Part shown: positions 55,926 to 64,000 of the stretch, in pieces
How the letters are laid out: the number at the start of each line of letters is the position of its first letter
How positions within the stretch are numbered: position 1 is the stretch's first letter
Assembly: GCF_030167915.1 (NCBI RefSeq)
Contig: NZ_JARGNB010000001.1
Span: 186,001-250,000 of the forward strand
DNA from: Aquabacterium humicola
GTDB lineage: Bacteria > Pseudomonadota > Gammaproteobacteria > Burkholderiales > Burkholderiaceae_C
Length of the DNA stretch: 64,000 bases
Reading direction: 5' to 3'
Position numbers and translations under genes: made by a program
Notes under the pieces: generated by a model
Told to the model about the DNA's origin: nothing
Databases searched by the model: none
Seen by the model: only the letters and a program-made list of their open reading frames with translations

Positions 55926-57230
55926 TCATGCCGCGTTGGCCCAGCCGCGGGCCAGTGCCAGATCGGTCCGGTGGCGCCGGATCGCATCGGCCGCCTGCGC
56001 CGCACCGTCGACGCCGGCGTACAGGCCTTGCACGCGTCGCGCTTCGGCCTTGAAGGCCGGCTGGGCGAGCAGGCGCGACACGGCGTCGGTCAGGCGCTCG
56101 CTGTCGGCATGGCGCGGGGCGACCGCCAGCGCCATGCCCTGGCGCACCGCGAGGTCCACGTTGAGCTCCTGCTCCGGGTGCAGCGGAATGCCCAACAGCG
56201 GCGTGCCGCTGCACATCGCCGTCTGCACGGTGCCCTGGCCGCCCATGCTGACCACGGCATCGACGTGCGGCATCACGCGGTGGTTGGGCAGGAGACCGGC
56301 GACGACGATGTCGGGGTCGTCGACGGGGCCGAACTCATGCACCGTGGCGCCGACGATCACGCGGGCTCCGCTGGCGCGTGCACGCCGGACTGCGGCGCGC
56401 AGCATCTGCGGCGTGCTCGACGACAGCACCACCAGCACCGTGGGGCGCCGTCCATCCAGCACGGCCTGGACGGGCGCCGGGATCGGCAGGTCGAGCGTGG
56501 CGTACAGCGGACCGGTGTAGACCAGCCGCGTGCCCGCGCGGTAGGCCTTGGGCCGGCGCGGGCGCCAGGCCTCGAGCTCGGCGCGCGGCACGCCCAGCAC
56601 CTCCGGCACGTCGGTCACCAGCGTCAGGTCGCCCAGCATCAGCGCGGCCAGCGTGGGAACGGGCTCGACGCCGAGTTCGGCCGCCACGTCGTTGAGGAAG
56701 CGCACCGGGTCGGTCATGCGCTCGGCACCCTTGTTGGCCATCCAGCGCTTGACGCCCGCGGGCAGCCATTCCGTGCCCGGCATCGGCATCTGCGTCGGCA
56801 CCGGCGCGAGGCCGCGGTCGAACAGCGGCGGCACATAACTGCCGCCGTGCGAAGCCACCACCGGAATGCCCACCACGCGGCTCGACAGGTACACCGTGAG
56901 GCTGAAGCCGATGACGGCCATCTGCACGCCGTGCCGGCGGAAGAAGTCGACTTCCGACTGCACGCTCGCGCGCACTTCGTCGGCCGTCTGCAGCCGCGTG
57001 CCGGGCTTGCCGATGCGGCAGAGGTCGTGCACGTAGCGCATGCAGCGTTCGCCGTCCATCGCGGGCGGCAGCAGCGTCAGCTCGAAGCCGGCGTCCCGGA
57101 TCAGCTGCGCGTAGGGGCCGCCGTGGGTGGCGAAGACCACCGCTTCGCCGCGTGCCTGCAGGGCCTGGCCGATGGCCAGCATGCGCGACGTCTCGGAGAG
57201 GAAGCCGCAGTTCGGAACCAAGGCGATCAT
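55926..57230 (-). CDS. Macrolide-type glycosyltransferase (GT1 family)
   Basis: A 434-residue GT-B fold glycosyltransferase. The N-terminal domain opens LVPNCGFLSETSRMLAIGQALQARG, and the C-terminal nucleotide-sugar domain includes VLSSSTPQMLR, PHVDAVVSMGGQGTVQTAMCSGTPLLGIPLHPEQ, typical of UDP-glucuronosyl/macrolide glycosyltransferases. The His of SMGGQGT replaces the usual HGGxGT. The start at 57230 has GGGAGA upstream. It is divergent from a MarR gene over a 43-base AT-rich gap, suggesting detoxification under MarR control. Confidence 0.85.
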   Translation of the reverse strand: MIALVPNCGFLSETSRMLAIGQALQARGEAVVFATHGGPYAQLIRDAGFELTLLPPAMDGERCMRYVHDLCRIGKPGTRLQTADEVRASVQSEVDFFRRHGVQMAVIGFSLTVYLSSRVVGIPVVASHGGSYVPPLFDRGLAPVPTQMPMPGTEWLPAGVKRWMANKGAERMTDPVRFLNDVAAELGVEPVPTLAALMLGDLTLVTDVPEVLGVPRAELEAWRPRRPKAYRAGTRLVYTGPLYATLDLPIPAPVQAVLDGRRPTVLVVLSSSTPQMLRAAVRRARASGARVIVGATVHEFGPVDDPDIVVAGLLPNHRVMPHVDAVVSMGGQGTVQTAMCSGTPLLGIPLHPEQELNVDLAVRQGMALAVAPRHADSERLTDAVSRLLAQPAFKAEARRVQGLYAGVDGAAQAADAIRRHRTDLALARGWANAA

Positions 57231-57264
57231 CTGGCGTCTCCCGCAAGGCTGGCGATTAGGTAAT

Positions 57265-57275
57265 ATATTGAATAT
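57265..57275. promoter_or_regulatory. AT-rich palindrome at the MarR start codon
   Basis: ATATT-G-AATAT is a perfect palindrome with 5-bp arms. It lies in the divergent gap between the glycosyltransferase and MarR genes and overlaps the first two bases of the marR start. Its AT content stands out in this GC-rich region. A MarR-type operator is likely. Confidence 0.6.
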
Positions 57276-57786
57276 GTCCACCCATCGTCAATGGCTCGAG
57301 CACGGTCTCGACGGCCTGCCCGAAGCGCTGGCCTCCCGCGTCCGTCTCTTCAGGCTGGCCGTGGCCAGCGGTGCTGCGCTGCGCAACCGGCTCGATCGCG
57401 AGATGGCGGGCAGCGGCGTCACCACCCAGCAGGCCGCGCTGCTGCAGTTCATCGAAGCGTGTGGCGACGCGCCGACGATGGGCACCGTCGCGCAGGGCCT
57501 GTCGATGACGCATCAGAACGTCAAGCAGATCGCGCTGGTGCTCGAGCGCAAGGGCTTCCTGGTGATCGAGGTCGATGAGCAGGACCGTCGCGCGCGGCGC
57601 CTGCGCCTGACGCCCGGGCACCGTCGTTTCTGGGCGCGCCGCAATCCGGGCGACTTCTCGAAGGTGCAGCAGTGGACCGCGGGCCTGTCGGACGAGGAGG
57701 TCCGGCAGGCCTGCGCGCTGCTGCGCAAGCTGTTCGGGTCGGTTGCCGCGCAGGTGCCTGGCGGATCGGACGACGGACCGGCGTGA
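57274..57786 (+). CDS. MarR-family transcriptional regulator
   Basis: A 170-residue MarR regulator. The winged helix covers about 45-115 (GVTTQQAALLQFIEACGDAP, MGTVAQGLSMTHQNVKQIAL, DRRARRLRLTPGHR), and helices at both ends form the dimer. It stands divergent from the glycosyltransferase gene and probably represses it until a phenolic or drug-like ligand appears. The ligand is unknown. Confidence 0.88.
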   Translation: MSTHRQWLEHGLDGLPEALASRVRLFRLAVASGAALRNRLDREMAGSGVTTQQAALLQFIEACGDAPTMGTVAQGLSMTHQNVKQIALVLERKGFLVIEVDEQDRRARRLRLTPGHRRFWARRNPGDFSKVQQWTAGLSDEEVRQACALLRKLFGSVAAQVPGGSDDGPA

Positions 57787-57822
57787 CTCGCCGGCTGTCG
57801 ATGCGGGCGGGCCCGCGTGGCG

Positions 57823-58401
57823 CTACACGTGCGCCAGCGCCATGCCGCCGAGCACGAGGCCGAGGCCGGCGACGCCGAACATGCCCCACTCGAGCCACTT
57901 GCGGCGCGTCAGCAGTGCGATGGCGGCCAGCGCGATCGAGATCTGCAGCGCGGTCGTCGCCTGGGCCCAGCGGTGGTGCAGGTGCAGCTCGGCCTCGGAG
58001 CGCTGGTCCCAGTCAGCCGCTTCCTTCTCGAGCTTCTCGGCGTCCTTCTTGATCCCGGCCTTCTCCTGCTTGTAGCGCTCGACTTCCTGCTGGTACGTGG
58101 CCTTCCTGTCATCGGCGACGATGGCCACCGCCAGCTCGGCCATGTTCTGCTTGCTGCTCTTGGCCTGGTAGAAGTTCCACTGGTTCGACGCCTCGGTCTT
58201 CTTGATCGCCGCGTTGTTCTTGAACAGGCCGGCGTTGGCCTGCGTCGCGCCGCCCATGTAGGAGAACAGCGCGCCGATGGTCGCGAGGATCGCGGTCATC
58301 ACGGCGATGGTGCCGGCGAAGCGGTCCTTGTCGGCATGGTGGGCGGCATGCTCGAGCTCGTGATCGTGCGGACCGTGGACGTGGAAACCGTGACCGGACA
58401 T
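57823..58401 (-). CDS. DUF4337 family membrane protein
   Basis: A 192-residue protein with a His-rich N-terminus (GFHVHGPHDHELEHAAHHAD), one hydrophobic segment (about 28-50), a charged helical loop (about 95-130), and two C-terminal hydrophobic segments. FKNNAAIKKTEASNQWNFYQAKS is a family signature. The function of DUF4337 is unknown; the His-rich stretch could bind metal. Confidence 0.85.
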   Translation of the reverse strand: MSGHGFHVHGPHDHELEHAAHHADKDRFAGTIAVMTAILATIGALFSYMGGATQANAGLFKNNAAIKKTEASNQWNFYQAKSSKQNMAELAVAIVADDRKATYQQEVERYKQEKAGIKKDAEKLEKEAADWDQRSEAELHLHHRWAQATTALQISIALAAIALLTRRKWLEWGMFGVAGLGLVLGGMALAHV

Positions 58402-58458
58402 GGGAACTCCTCCTCGAACGGGATCAGTGTTGCTTGGAATCGTGTCGATGCGGCGGCT

Positions 58459-60354
58459 TCAGCGACGCCCGTGCGACGTCAGCCGCGCATACGGCAGCGA
58501 GGCGCTGACGCCGGGTGGCGTGCCGCGCGCACCGGCGGCCTTGCGCGGGCGGCGCTCGCCGGCGTCGGCATCGGCCGCGTCGCCGGCATCCCCCTGGCGG
58601 CGCATCGAGACGCCGACCGCGAGGATGTCGATCACCAGCAGGTGCAGTACGCGGCTGACCATCGGCAGCTGCGTCGTGACGTCCTCGGGGTGGTCGACGA
58701 TCAGTGCGATGTCCGCCTTCTTCGCCAGCGGCGACTGGCTCGCGGTGATGGCGATCACCGTGGCGCCGCGCTCGCGCGCGATGTCGGCCACTTCGATCAG
58801 CTCGTTGATGCGGCCGCTGCTGCTGATGATCACCACCACGTCCCCGGGCTTGAGCACCCCGGCGGCCAGCACCATCAGGCGGGCATCGGTGTAGGCGTTG
58901 CTCGCGATGCCGAAGCGCATGAACTTGTACTGCGCGTCCAGCGCCACCGGCGCGTAGTGGCCCACCGCGTGGAAGTCGATGCGCGGCGCGGCGTTCAGCA
59001 GGCCGATCGTGCGGTCGATCGTGTCGCGGTTGAGCTGGTCGCGCAGCTGCAGGATCGCCGACGCGGTATTGCCCAGCACCTTGGCACCGAGCTCGACGGT
59101 GGAATCGTCGCCGGTGACCTGGATGTGCGTCACCGGCACGGTGCCGGTGAGGCCGGAGGCGAGCCGCAGCTTGAAGTCCGACAGGCCCTCGCAGCCCAGC
59201 GAGCGGCAGAAGCGGATCACGGTCGGCTGGCTCACCGCCGCGGCGCGTGCGATGTCGGCGATCGGGTCGTTCAGCGCCGCGCGCGGGTGCGCGAGCACAT
59301 GCTCGGCAACACGGCGCTCGGCCGGCGACAGCGCCTCGAGCCCGCGGCGGATCTGCTCGAGGATCGCCGAGGTTGGCGCGGCCTCGATGGTGCGCAGTTG
59401 CGACTGCAGGATCGCCGAGGCGCCGACGAAGGTCGCGTTGTCGGCGGTGATCACGTAGGTGGGGATCGCGCGCAGGTAGTCGCTGAAGCGGCCCTTGTCC
59501 TCGAAGCGTCGGCGGAAGGGTGAACGGTCGAAGTAGTCGCCCAGCCGCGGCACGATGCCGCCGCCGACGTAGATGCCGCCCAGGGCGCCCAGCGTCACGG
59601 CGAGGTTCGCGGCCGCCGTGCCGAGCATCGCGCAGAAGGCCTCGATCGCCGCGGCGCACAGCGCATCGCTGCCGTCGAGGCCGCGCCGGGTGATCTCCGG
59701 CGCCGGCAGTGCATCGCCGGACGCACCGGCATCGGCGGCCAGCGCGCGGTGGATCAGCTCCAGCCCGGGGCCCGACAGCAGGCGCTCGAAGGACACGTGC
59801 TCGAACTGCTTCCACGCGAAGCGCAGCACCACGATCTCGCGCTCGTCGTGCGGCGAGAAGCTGGTGTGGCCGCCTTCGGTGCCCAGCGCGACCCAGCCGT
59901 CGTGCGCCGGGATCAGCCCCGAGACACCGAGGCCGGAGCCCGCGCCTAACACGCCAATGACGCTGCCATCGCGGGCGGCGCCGCCGCCGACCTGGCGCCG
60001 CTCGTGATCCGCCAGGCGCGGCACCGCCATCGCCAGCGCGGTGAAGTCGTTGACGACGACCAGCGTGTCCAGCCCGAGCCGCTCGCGCATCTGCTCGATC
60101 GAGAACTGCCAGTGGTAGTTGGTCATGCGCACCTCGTCGCCTTCTACGGGGTTCGCGATGGCCACCGCGGCGTGGCGCAGCCGGCCCTCGGGCACCGACT
60201 TCAGGTAGGCGCTGACGGCGGCGTGGAAGTCGGCATGGTCGGCGCAGCGCAGCGACGCGGCCTGCTCGAAGCGGCCCGGCGCCGTCTCGAGCGCGAAGCG
60301 GGCGTAGGTGCCGCCGATGTCGGCGATCAGTCGGGGGCTGTCGTAGCGGCTCAC
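58459..60354 (-). CDS. Bifunctional glucokinase/RpiR-family (HexR-like) transcriptional regulator
   Basis: A 631-residue fusion. Residues 1-325 form a bacterial glucokinase (LIADIGGTYARFALE, NDFTALAMAVPRL, LGTEGGHTSF, IYVGGGIVPRLGDYFDRS). Residues 340-630 form an RpiR-type regulator: helix-turn-helix (IADIARAAAVSQPTVIRFCRSLG) and a SIS sugar-phosphate domain (DVVVIISSSGRINELIEVAD). Such fusions are known in Burkholderiales. The kinase makes glucose-6-phosphate; the regulator half is HexR-like, so it may respond to 2-keto-3-deoxy-6-phosphogluconate. A 15-base palindrome lies 139 bases upstream of the start. Confidence 0.93.
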   Translation of the reverse strand: MSRYDSPRLIADIGGTYARFALETAPGRFEQAASLRCADHADFHAAVSAYLKSVPEGRLRHAAVAIANPVEGDEVRMTNYHWQFSIEQMRERLGLDTLVVVNDFTALAMAVPRLADHERRQVGGGAARDGSVIGVLGAGSGLGVSGLIPAHDGWVALGTEGGHTSFSPHDEREIVVLRFAWKQFEHVSFERLLSGPGLELIHRALAADAGASGDALPAPEITRRGLDGSDALCAAAIEAFCAMLGTAAANLAVTLGALGGIYVGGGIVPRLGDYFDRSPFRRRFEDKGRFSDYLRAIPTYVITADNATFVGASAILQSQLRTIEAAPTSAILEQIRRGLEALSPAERRVAEHVLAHPRAALNDPIADIARAAAVSQPTVIRFCRSLGCEGLSDFKLRLASGLTGTVPVTHIQVTGDDSTVELGAKVLGNTASAILQLRDQLNRDTIDRTIGLLNAAPRIDFHAVGHYAPVALDAQYKFMRFGIASNAYTDARLMVLAAGVLKPGDVVVIISSSGRINELIEVADIARERGATVIAITASQSPLAKKADIALIVDHPEDVTTQLPMVSRVLHLLVIDILAVGVSMRRQGDAGDAADADAGERRPRKAAGARGTPPGVSASLPYARLTSHGRR

Positions 60355-60492
60355 GGGGCGGGCTTGGTCGTCGTGCAGCGGTGGGGGCCCGGGACCGGGC
60401 GGCGCCGTATTGTGCGGGAGCGGCGCGCACCGGCGTCGGCGGCGGTCCGCCCGCGGCGCGGGCGCGTCATCCCGGCCTGCCCGACTTGTATC

Positions 60493-60507
60493 GGTAGCTT
60501 GACTACA
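60493..60507. promoter_or_regulatory. HexR-like palindrome 1 (facing glucokinase-HexR gene)
   Basis: GGTAGCTTGACTACA contains GTAG-N5-CTAC. On the minus strand it reads TGTAGTCAAGCTACC, which matches the palindrome at 60571-60585 at 12 of 15 positions. It lies 139 bases upstream of the fusion gene start. HexR sites are of the TGTARTWWWAYTACA type as I recall. Confidence 0.68.
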
Positions 60508-60570
60508 GCTCGCGCCACATGGTCTCCTGAACTTCCCCGCTACCTAGGTTAAGTCATCTTGATGCGATGA

Positions 60571-60585
60571 TGTAGTTTTGCTACC
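60571..60585. promoter_or_regulatory. HexR-like palindrome 2 (facing second glucokinase)
   Basis: TGTAGTTTTGCTACC contains GTAG-N5-CTAC. It lies 30 bases upstream of the TTG start of the second glucokinase gene, in the usual place for a repressor site. The centre is 78 bases from that of palindrome 1. Confidence 0.7.
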
Positions 60586-60614
60586 TTTGGGGCAACTGAT
60601 GGGGAGACAAGCGC

Positions 60615-61613
60615 TTGAGCGATGACGGATTGGCGGCGGGGCGCCCCTGGCTGGTGGCGGACATCGGCGGCACGAACGCCCGCTTCGGCTGGGTCGATGC
60701 GGACGGGGCCGTGGCCCATATTCACAAGCTGCCTGCGGCGGACCATGCCGGTCCGGCCGAAGCGGTGCGCGCCTACCTGGCGATCGTGCAGCGGGAACGG
60801 GGGGCCAACTACCGGGCGCCGCGGCGGGCGGCCTTCGCCATTGCCACCGCGATCGACGGCGACGAGGTCACGCTGACGAACAGCCACTGGACGTTTTCGC
60901 GCGCGAAGCTGCGCGACGCGCTCGGTCTCGACGCGTTGCTGCTGCTGAACGACTTCGAGGCGCTGGCGCTGTCGCTGCCGCGCCTGGGTCCGCAGCAGCT
61001 GCGCATCGTCGGCGCACCGCCGCTGCAGCCGCGCGGCACGCTGGCGGTCATCGGTCCGGGCACCGGGCTGGGCGTCGGCGGTGTCACGCAGACGGCGCAC
61101 GGCTGGGTCGCGCTGCCGGGGGAGGGTGGCCATGCCACCCTGGCGCCGACCGATGACTTCGAGAGTGCGCTGCTGCAGCACGTCCGCGGCCGCTTCGAGC
61201 ATGTCTCGGCGGAGCGGCTGCTCTCGGGCATCGGCCTGCCGGTGCTGCATGACGCGGCGGCGGCCGTGCTCGGCCGGCCGGTCGCGGCACCGCTGGCGGC
61301 CGAAACCATCGTCGAGCGCGGGCTGGCCGGCGGCGACGAGGTCTGCAGCCGCACGATCGACGCCTTCTGTGCGCTGCTCGGCAGCTTCGCCGGCAACGTC
61401 GCGCTGACGCTGGGCGCGCGCGGCGGCGTCTACATCGGCGGCGGCATCGTGCCGCGGCTTGGCGAGCGCTTTTTCGCCTCGCGCTTCCGCGAGCGCTTCG
61501 AGGCCAAGGGGCGTTTCCGGGGCTACCTGGAGCCGATCCCGACGGCCCTGATCACCGACACCCTGGCGGCCCTGAGCGGGGCGGCGCTGGCGATCGAGCA
61601 GATCGACATCTGA
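60615..61613 (+). CDS. glk: Glucokinase (second copy)
   Basis: A 332-residue glucokinase, homologous to the kinase half of the fusion next door. Motifs: VADIGGTNARFGWV (phosphate 1), NDFEALALSLPRL, LPGEGGHATL (substrate), and VYIGGGIVPRLGERFFASRF. It phosphorylates glucose. The TTG start has GGGGAG upstream. Two full-length glucokinase copies in a divergent pair suggest recent duplication or distinct regulation. Confidence 0.93.
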   Translation: MSDDGLAAGRPWLVADIGGTNARFGWVDADGAVAHIHKLPAADHAGPAEAVRAYLAIVQRERGANYRAPRRAAFAIATAIDGDEVTLTNSHWTFSRAKLRDALGLDALLLLNDFEALALSLPRLGPQQLRIVGAPPLQPRGTLAVIGPGTGLGVGGVTQTAHGWVALPGEGGHATLAPTDDFESALLQHVRGRFEHVSAERLLSGIGLPVLHDAAAAVLGRPVAAPLAAETIVERGLAGGDEVCSRTIDAFCALLGSFAGNVALTLGARGGVYIGGGIVPRLGERFFASRFRERFEAKGRFRGYLEPIPTALITDTLAALSGAALAIEQIDI

Positions 61614-61638
61614 GCGCTACACAAACCGCCAAGTTATA

Positions 61639-61653
61639 AGTAGTTAGACTACT
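61639..61653. promoter_or_regulatory. HexR-like palindrome 3
   Basis: AGTAGTTAGACTACT contains GTAG-N5-CTAC with a perfect 5-base arm on each side (AGTAG, CTACT). It lies 26 bases after the second glucokinase stop and 252 bases before the TonB receptor start, just before a hairpin. Confidence 0.65.
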
Positions 61654-61658
61654 GATGC

Positions 61659-61700
61659 AAGGGCGTGCATCGCGCAAGGCGGTGCGCGCCCTTTGTCATT
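61659..61700 (+). terminator. Probable terminator after second glucokinase
   Basis: Arms at 61659-61673 and 61679-61693 pair over 15 positions (two G-T pairs) around a 5-base loop (GCAAG). A loose T-rich tail (TTTGTCATTCTT) follows. It would end the glucokinase transcript. Confidence 0.65.
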
Positions 61701-61904
61701 CTTGCCTATGAAGACGGGCTTAGTTTGATGAGCGATAGGTGGCTGTGCAGCAACACCTAGGGTTTACGCAGGTCAAAGAAACAATCTAGTTTTGGTACAA
61801 ATCCGGTCGACGACGAGGGTCCCCGGTGCGGACCGCCACTGCGGCAGGTGGCGTTCGGACACCCACCGGGCAGGTGTCGGGGTTGTGTAGCAAGGAGACA
61901 TCCG
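61701..61904 (+). promoter_or_regulatory. Upstream region of TonB receptor
   Basis: About 200 bases without a gene. TAGGTG (61736-61741) and CACCTA (61754-61759) form a 6-bp inverted repeat with a 12-base spacer. No convincing -35/-10 pair stands out. AAGGAG at about 61892 is the ribosome site for the receptor. Confidence 0.4.
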
Positions 61905-64000
61905 GTGAAGAGTTCGATCGATGACAAGCGCGGTGCGGTGAGGCTGAGTGCCACCGCCGCCGCCGTCGCGCTGCTGTGCCTGGGCACCGCAGCGCAAGCG
62001 CAGCAGGCCGCTCAACAACAGCCCGCCGGCGACGGGTTGACCGTGACGGTGACCGGCATCCGCCGCGGTATCGAGGCCGGCATTTCGGTCAAGAAGAATT
62101 CCGACTCGATCGTCGAGTCGGTGTCGGCGGAGGACATCGGCAAACTGCCCGACAACTCGATCGCCGAGTCCATCGCCCGCCTGCCTGGCCTGGCCGCGCA
62201 GCGCGTCGGCGGCCGTGCGCAGACGATCAACATCCGCGGCCTGTCCGGGGACTTCGCCGGCACGCTGTTGAACGGCCGCGAGCAAGTCTCGACCGGCGAC
62301 AACCGGGCGATCGAGTTCGATCAGTACCCGTCCGAACTGCTCTCCGGCGTGGACGTCTACAAGACGCCCGATGGCACGCTGATCGGCCAGGGCCTTTCGG
62401 GCACGGTGAACATGAAGACCGTGCGGCCGCTCGACTTCGGCGGCCGCCGCGTCGCGGTGAAGCTGATGGGCGAGAAGAACTCGATGGGTTCGCTGAACCC
62501 GGACAGCGAATCGAAGGGCTCGCGCTTCAGCGCCTCCTACGTCGACCAGTTCGCCGACCGCACCCTGGGCATCGCGCTGGGTTATGCGCGGCTGGACTCG
62601 CCCAGCCAGGCCGAGCGGTGGGAAGCCTGGGGCTACACCAGCGATGCGGCCGTGCCGTCCAACGTGCGCGTGCTCGGCGGCTTCAAGGCCTTCGTCGATT
62701 CCACCGACCAGACGCGCGACAGCCTGCTGGCGGTGGTGCAGTACAAGCCCAGCAAGGATTTCGAGAGCGTGCTCGACGCGTACTACTCGAAGTTCGACAA
62801 GCAGATCAAGAAGCGCGGCTTCGAGGTCGGCCTGCCGTGGGGCGGCGCGACGCTGACGAACCCGAAGGTCGAGAACGACTTCCTGGTCGCGGGCACCTTC
62901 ACGAGCATCAAGCCGGTGCTGCGCAACGACCTGGAGACCCGCGAGGACGAGGTCCACGCGATCGGCTGGAACAACAAGCTGGCGGTGGGCGGCGGCTGGT
63001 CGGTGATCGCCGACCTCGGCTATTCGAAGGCCGAGAAGAACGAGACCATCCTCGAAACCTACGCCGGCTCGCTGACGCGCGACAACGCCACGTTCACCTT
63101 CGATCCCTCGACCGGCCTGCCCAAGCTGAAGCCCGGCTTCAACTACGGCGACCCGTCGGTGATCCGCCTGGTCGACTCCGGCGGCTGGGGCCAGGACGGC
63201 TACATCAAGTGGCTGGACGTCACCGACGAGCTGAAGTCGCTGCGCCTGCAGGGCAGCAAGGACATGGAAGGCCTGTTCAGCAAGCTCGACTTCGGCGTCA
63301 ACTACACCGAGCGCGAGAAGACCAAGCAGGTGCCCGAGGCCTTCGTCGACCTGAAGGGTTCGGCCGCGCGGCCGAACTTCTCGAGCGCCGCCACCGCGGT
63401 GCCGACCGGCCTGCTGGTGTCGCCGGTGTCCGCCAACTTCGTCGGCTTCGGCCCGGTGATGGCCTACAACGTGCAAGGCGCCTACGACACGCTGTACAAG
63501 CTGTCGACCAACCTGCATCCGGACATCTTCAACAAGAACTGGACCGTCACCGAGAAGATCTCGACCTTCTTCGCGAAGCTCGACATCGACACCGAGCTCG
63601 GCGGCATCCCGATCCGCGGCAACGTCGGCCTGCAGCACATCCGCACCGACCAGAGCTCGACGGCGTTCTCTCTGCCCGGCCGCAACGCCAACGATCCGAA
63701 GCCCAACAGCGACGGCAAGACCTACAGCGACACGCTGCCGAGCCTGAACCTGGCGGCCGAACTGCCGGCCGACCAGAAGCTGCGCCTGGGCATCGCGAAG
63801 GTGGTCGCCCGTCCGCGCCTGGACTGGCTGCGCGCGAGCAACAACTACGAGTACGACCGCACGCTGGGCATCGTGAAGATCGAAGGCGGCAACCCGCAGG
63901 CCGAGCCCTTCCGCGCCGATGCCTTCGACCTGTCTTACGAGAAGTACTTCGGCACGAAGGCCTACTTCAGCGTCGCCGCGTTCCACAAGAAGCTCAAGAG
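61905..64000 (+). CDS. TonB-dependent receptor (TonB-Xanth-Caul type), 3' end cut off
   Basis: The gene starts with GTG at 61905 (AAGGAG upstream) and runs off the window after about 698 residues. The N-terminus has a signal peptide ending near AAQAQQ (about 33), a plug domain (about 45-165: VTGIRRGIEAGISVKKNSDS, GLAAQRVGGRAQTINIRG), and the start of the barrel. The plug pattern fits the TIGR01782 group, whose genes often stand in sugar- or glucan-uptake loci. Next to two glucokinases, it is likely to import a saccharide; the sugar is not shown. Confidence 0.88.
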   Translation, partial: MKSSIDDKRGAVRLSATAAAVALLCLGTAAQAQQAAQQQPAGDGLTVTVTGIRRGIEAGISVKKNSDSIVESVSAEDIGKLPDNSIAESIARLPGLAAQRVGGRAQTINIRGLSGDFAGTLLNGREQVSTGDNRAIEFDQYPSELLSGVDVYKTPDGTLIGQGLSGTVNMKTVRPLDFGGRRVAVKLMGEKNSMGSLNPDSESKGSRFSASYVDQFADRTLGIALGYARLDSPSQAERWEAWGYTSDAAVPSNVRVLGGFKAFVDSTDQTRDSLLAVVQYKPSKDFESVLDAYYSKFDKQIKKRGFEVGLPWGGATLTNPKVENDFLVAGTFTSIKPVLRNDLETREDEVHAIGWNNKLAVGGGWSVIADLGYSKAEKNETILETYAGSLTRDNATFTFDPSTGLPKLKPGFNYGDPSVIRLVDSGGWGQDGYIKWLDVTDELKSLRLQGSKDMEGLFSKLDFGVNYTEREKTKQVPEAFVDLKGSAARPNFSSAATAVPTGLLVSPVSANFVGFGPVMAYNVQGAYDTLYKLSTNLHPDIFNKNWTVTEKISTFFAKLDIDTELGGIPIRGNVGLQHIRTDQSSTAFSLPGRNANDPKPNSDGKTYSDTLPSLNLAAELPADQKLRLGIAKVVARPRLDWLRASNNYEYDRTLGIVKIEGGNPQAEPFRADAFDLSYEKYFGTKAYFSVAAFHKKLK

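Noticed and set aside
61773..63986. 737-residue open frame on the minus strand opposite the TonB receptor
   Set aside because: The plus strand encodes a clear signal peptide, plug and barrel; the antisense frame has only Arg/Val/Ala/Gln-rich sequence without motifs.

Overview
This is a 64 kb, very GC-rich, densely coding stretch of bacterial chromosome. The gene repertoire points to a betaproteobacterium of the order Burkholderiales, most likely near the Rubrivivax/Leptothrix/Roseateles group: glnA-ntrB-ntrC behind a sigma-54 promoter, a glucokinase fused to an RpiR/HexR regulator, an Atu-type acyclic-terpene acyl-CoA cluster, DUF4124 proteins and many GTGA/ATGA gene overlaps. The genus assignment is an inference. 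I see no rRNA, tRNA, CRISPR array, prophage or insertion sequence.

Layout. 1-5.8 kb: a truncated hybrid sensor kinase, a molybdopterin oxidoreductase, an HtrA-type protease and a thioesterase. 5.9-8.3 kb: three small unknown genes converge on an unknown gene with a possible degenerate HNH motif. That gene is divergent from a WYL regulator, and two near-identical palindromes lie between them. 8.5-11.5 kb: the WYL regulator is coupled to a Rieske oxygenase, a flavodoxin-fold protein and a YjbR protein. 11.5-20.2 kb: an MFS carrier, a phosphotransferase-like protein, a membrane protein with a ClpP-like domain lacking the nucleophile, an HD-GYP/methyltransferase/TetR operon with operator palindromes, and two VOC proteins.

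20.2-28.7 kb is a minus-strand operon resembling the Pseudomonas atu (citronellol/geraniol) pathway: SDR, geranyl-CoA carboxylase beta, citronellyl-CoA dehydrogenase, isohexenylglutaconyl-CoA hydratase, biotin subunit, and a BKACE enzyme at the end. It is divergent from an SCP2 protein and a MerR regulator, with a perfect 14-bp palindrome in the gap. 28.7-29.1 kb is a repeat-rich non-coding spacer. 29.1-33.7 kb holds thiolase, FadJ-like and crotonase genes that could carry the products through beta-oxidation.

33.7-42.3 kb is mixed housekeeping (rlmB, Sir2, upp, AIM24, beta-propeller, polysaccharide deacetylase, sterol-desaturase family, EI24). 42.3-47.2 kb is nitrogen control. 47.3-58.4 kb, mainly minus strand, has exonuclease III, an AI-2E exporter, a metallophosphoesterase, an RND pump and a glycosyltransferase/MarR pair. 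58.4-64 kb is a sugar locus: a glucokinase-HexR fusion, a second glucokinase and a TonB-dependent receptor cut by the window edge. Three 15-bp GTAG-N5-CTAC palindromes lie beside these genes and look like HexR sites.

The strongest leads for undescribed biology are the repeated palindromes at the WYL and HexR-type loci, the BKACE gene where a lyase would be expected in the terpene operon, the ClpP-like pseudoprotease, and the repeat element at 28.7-29.1 kb.
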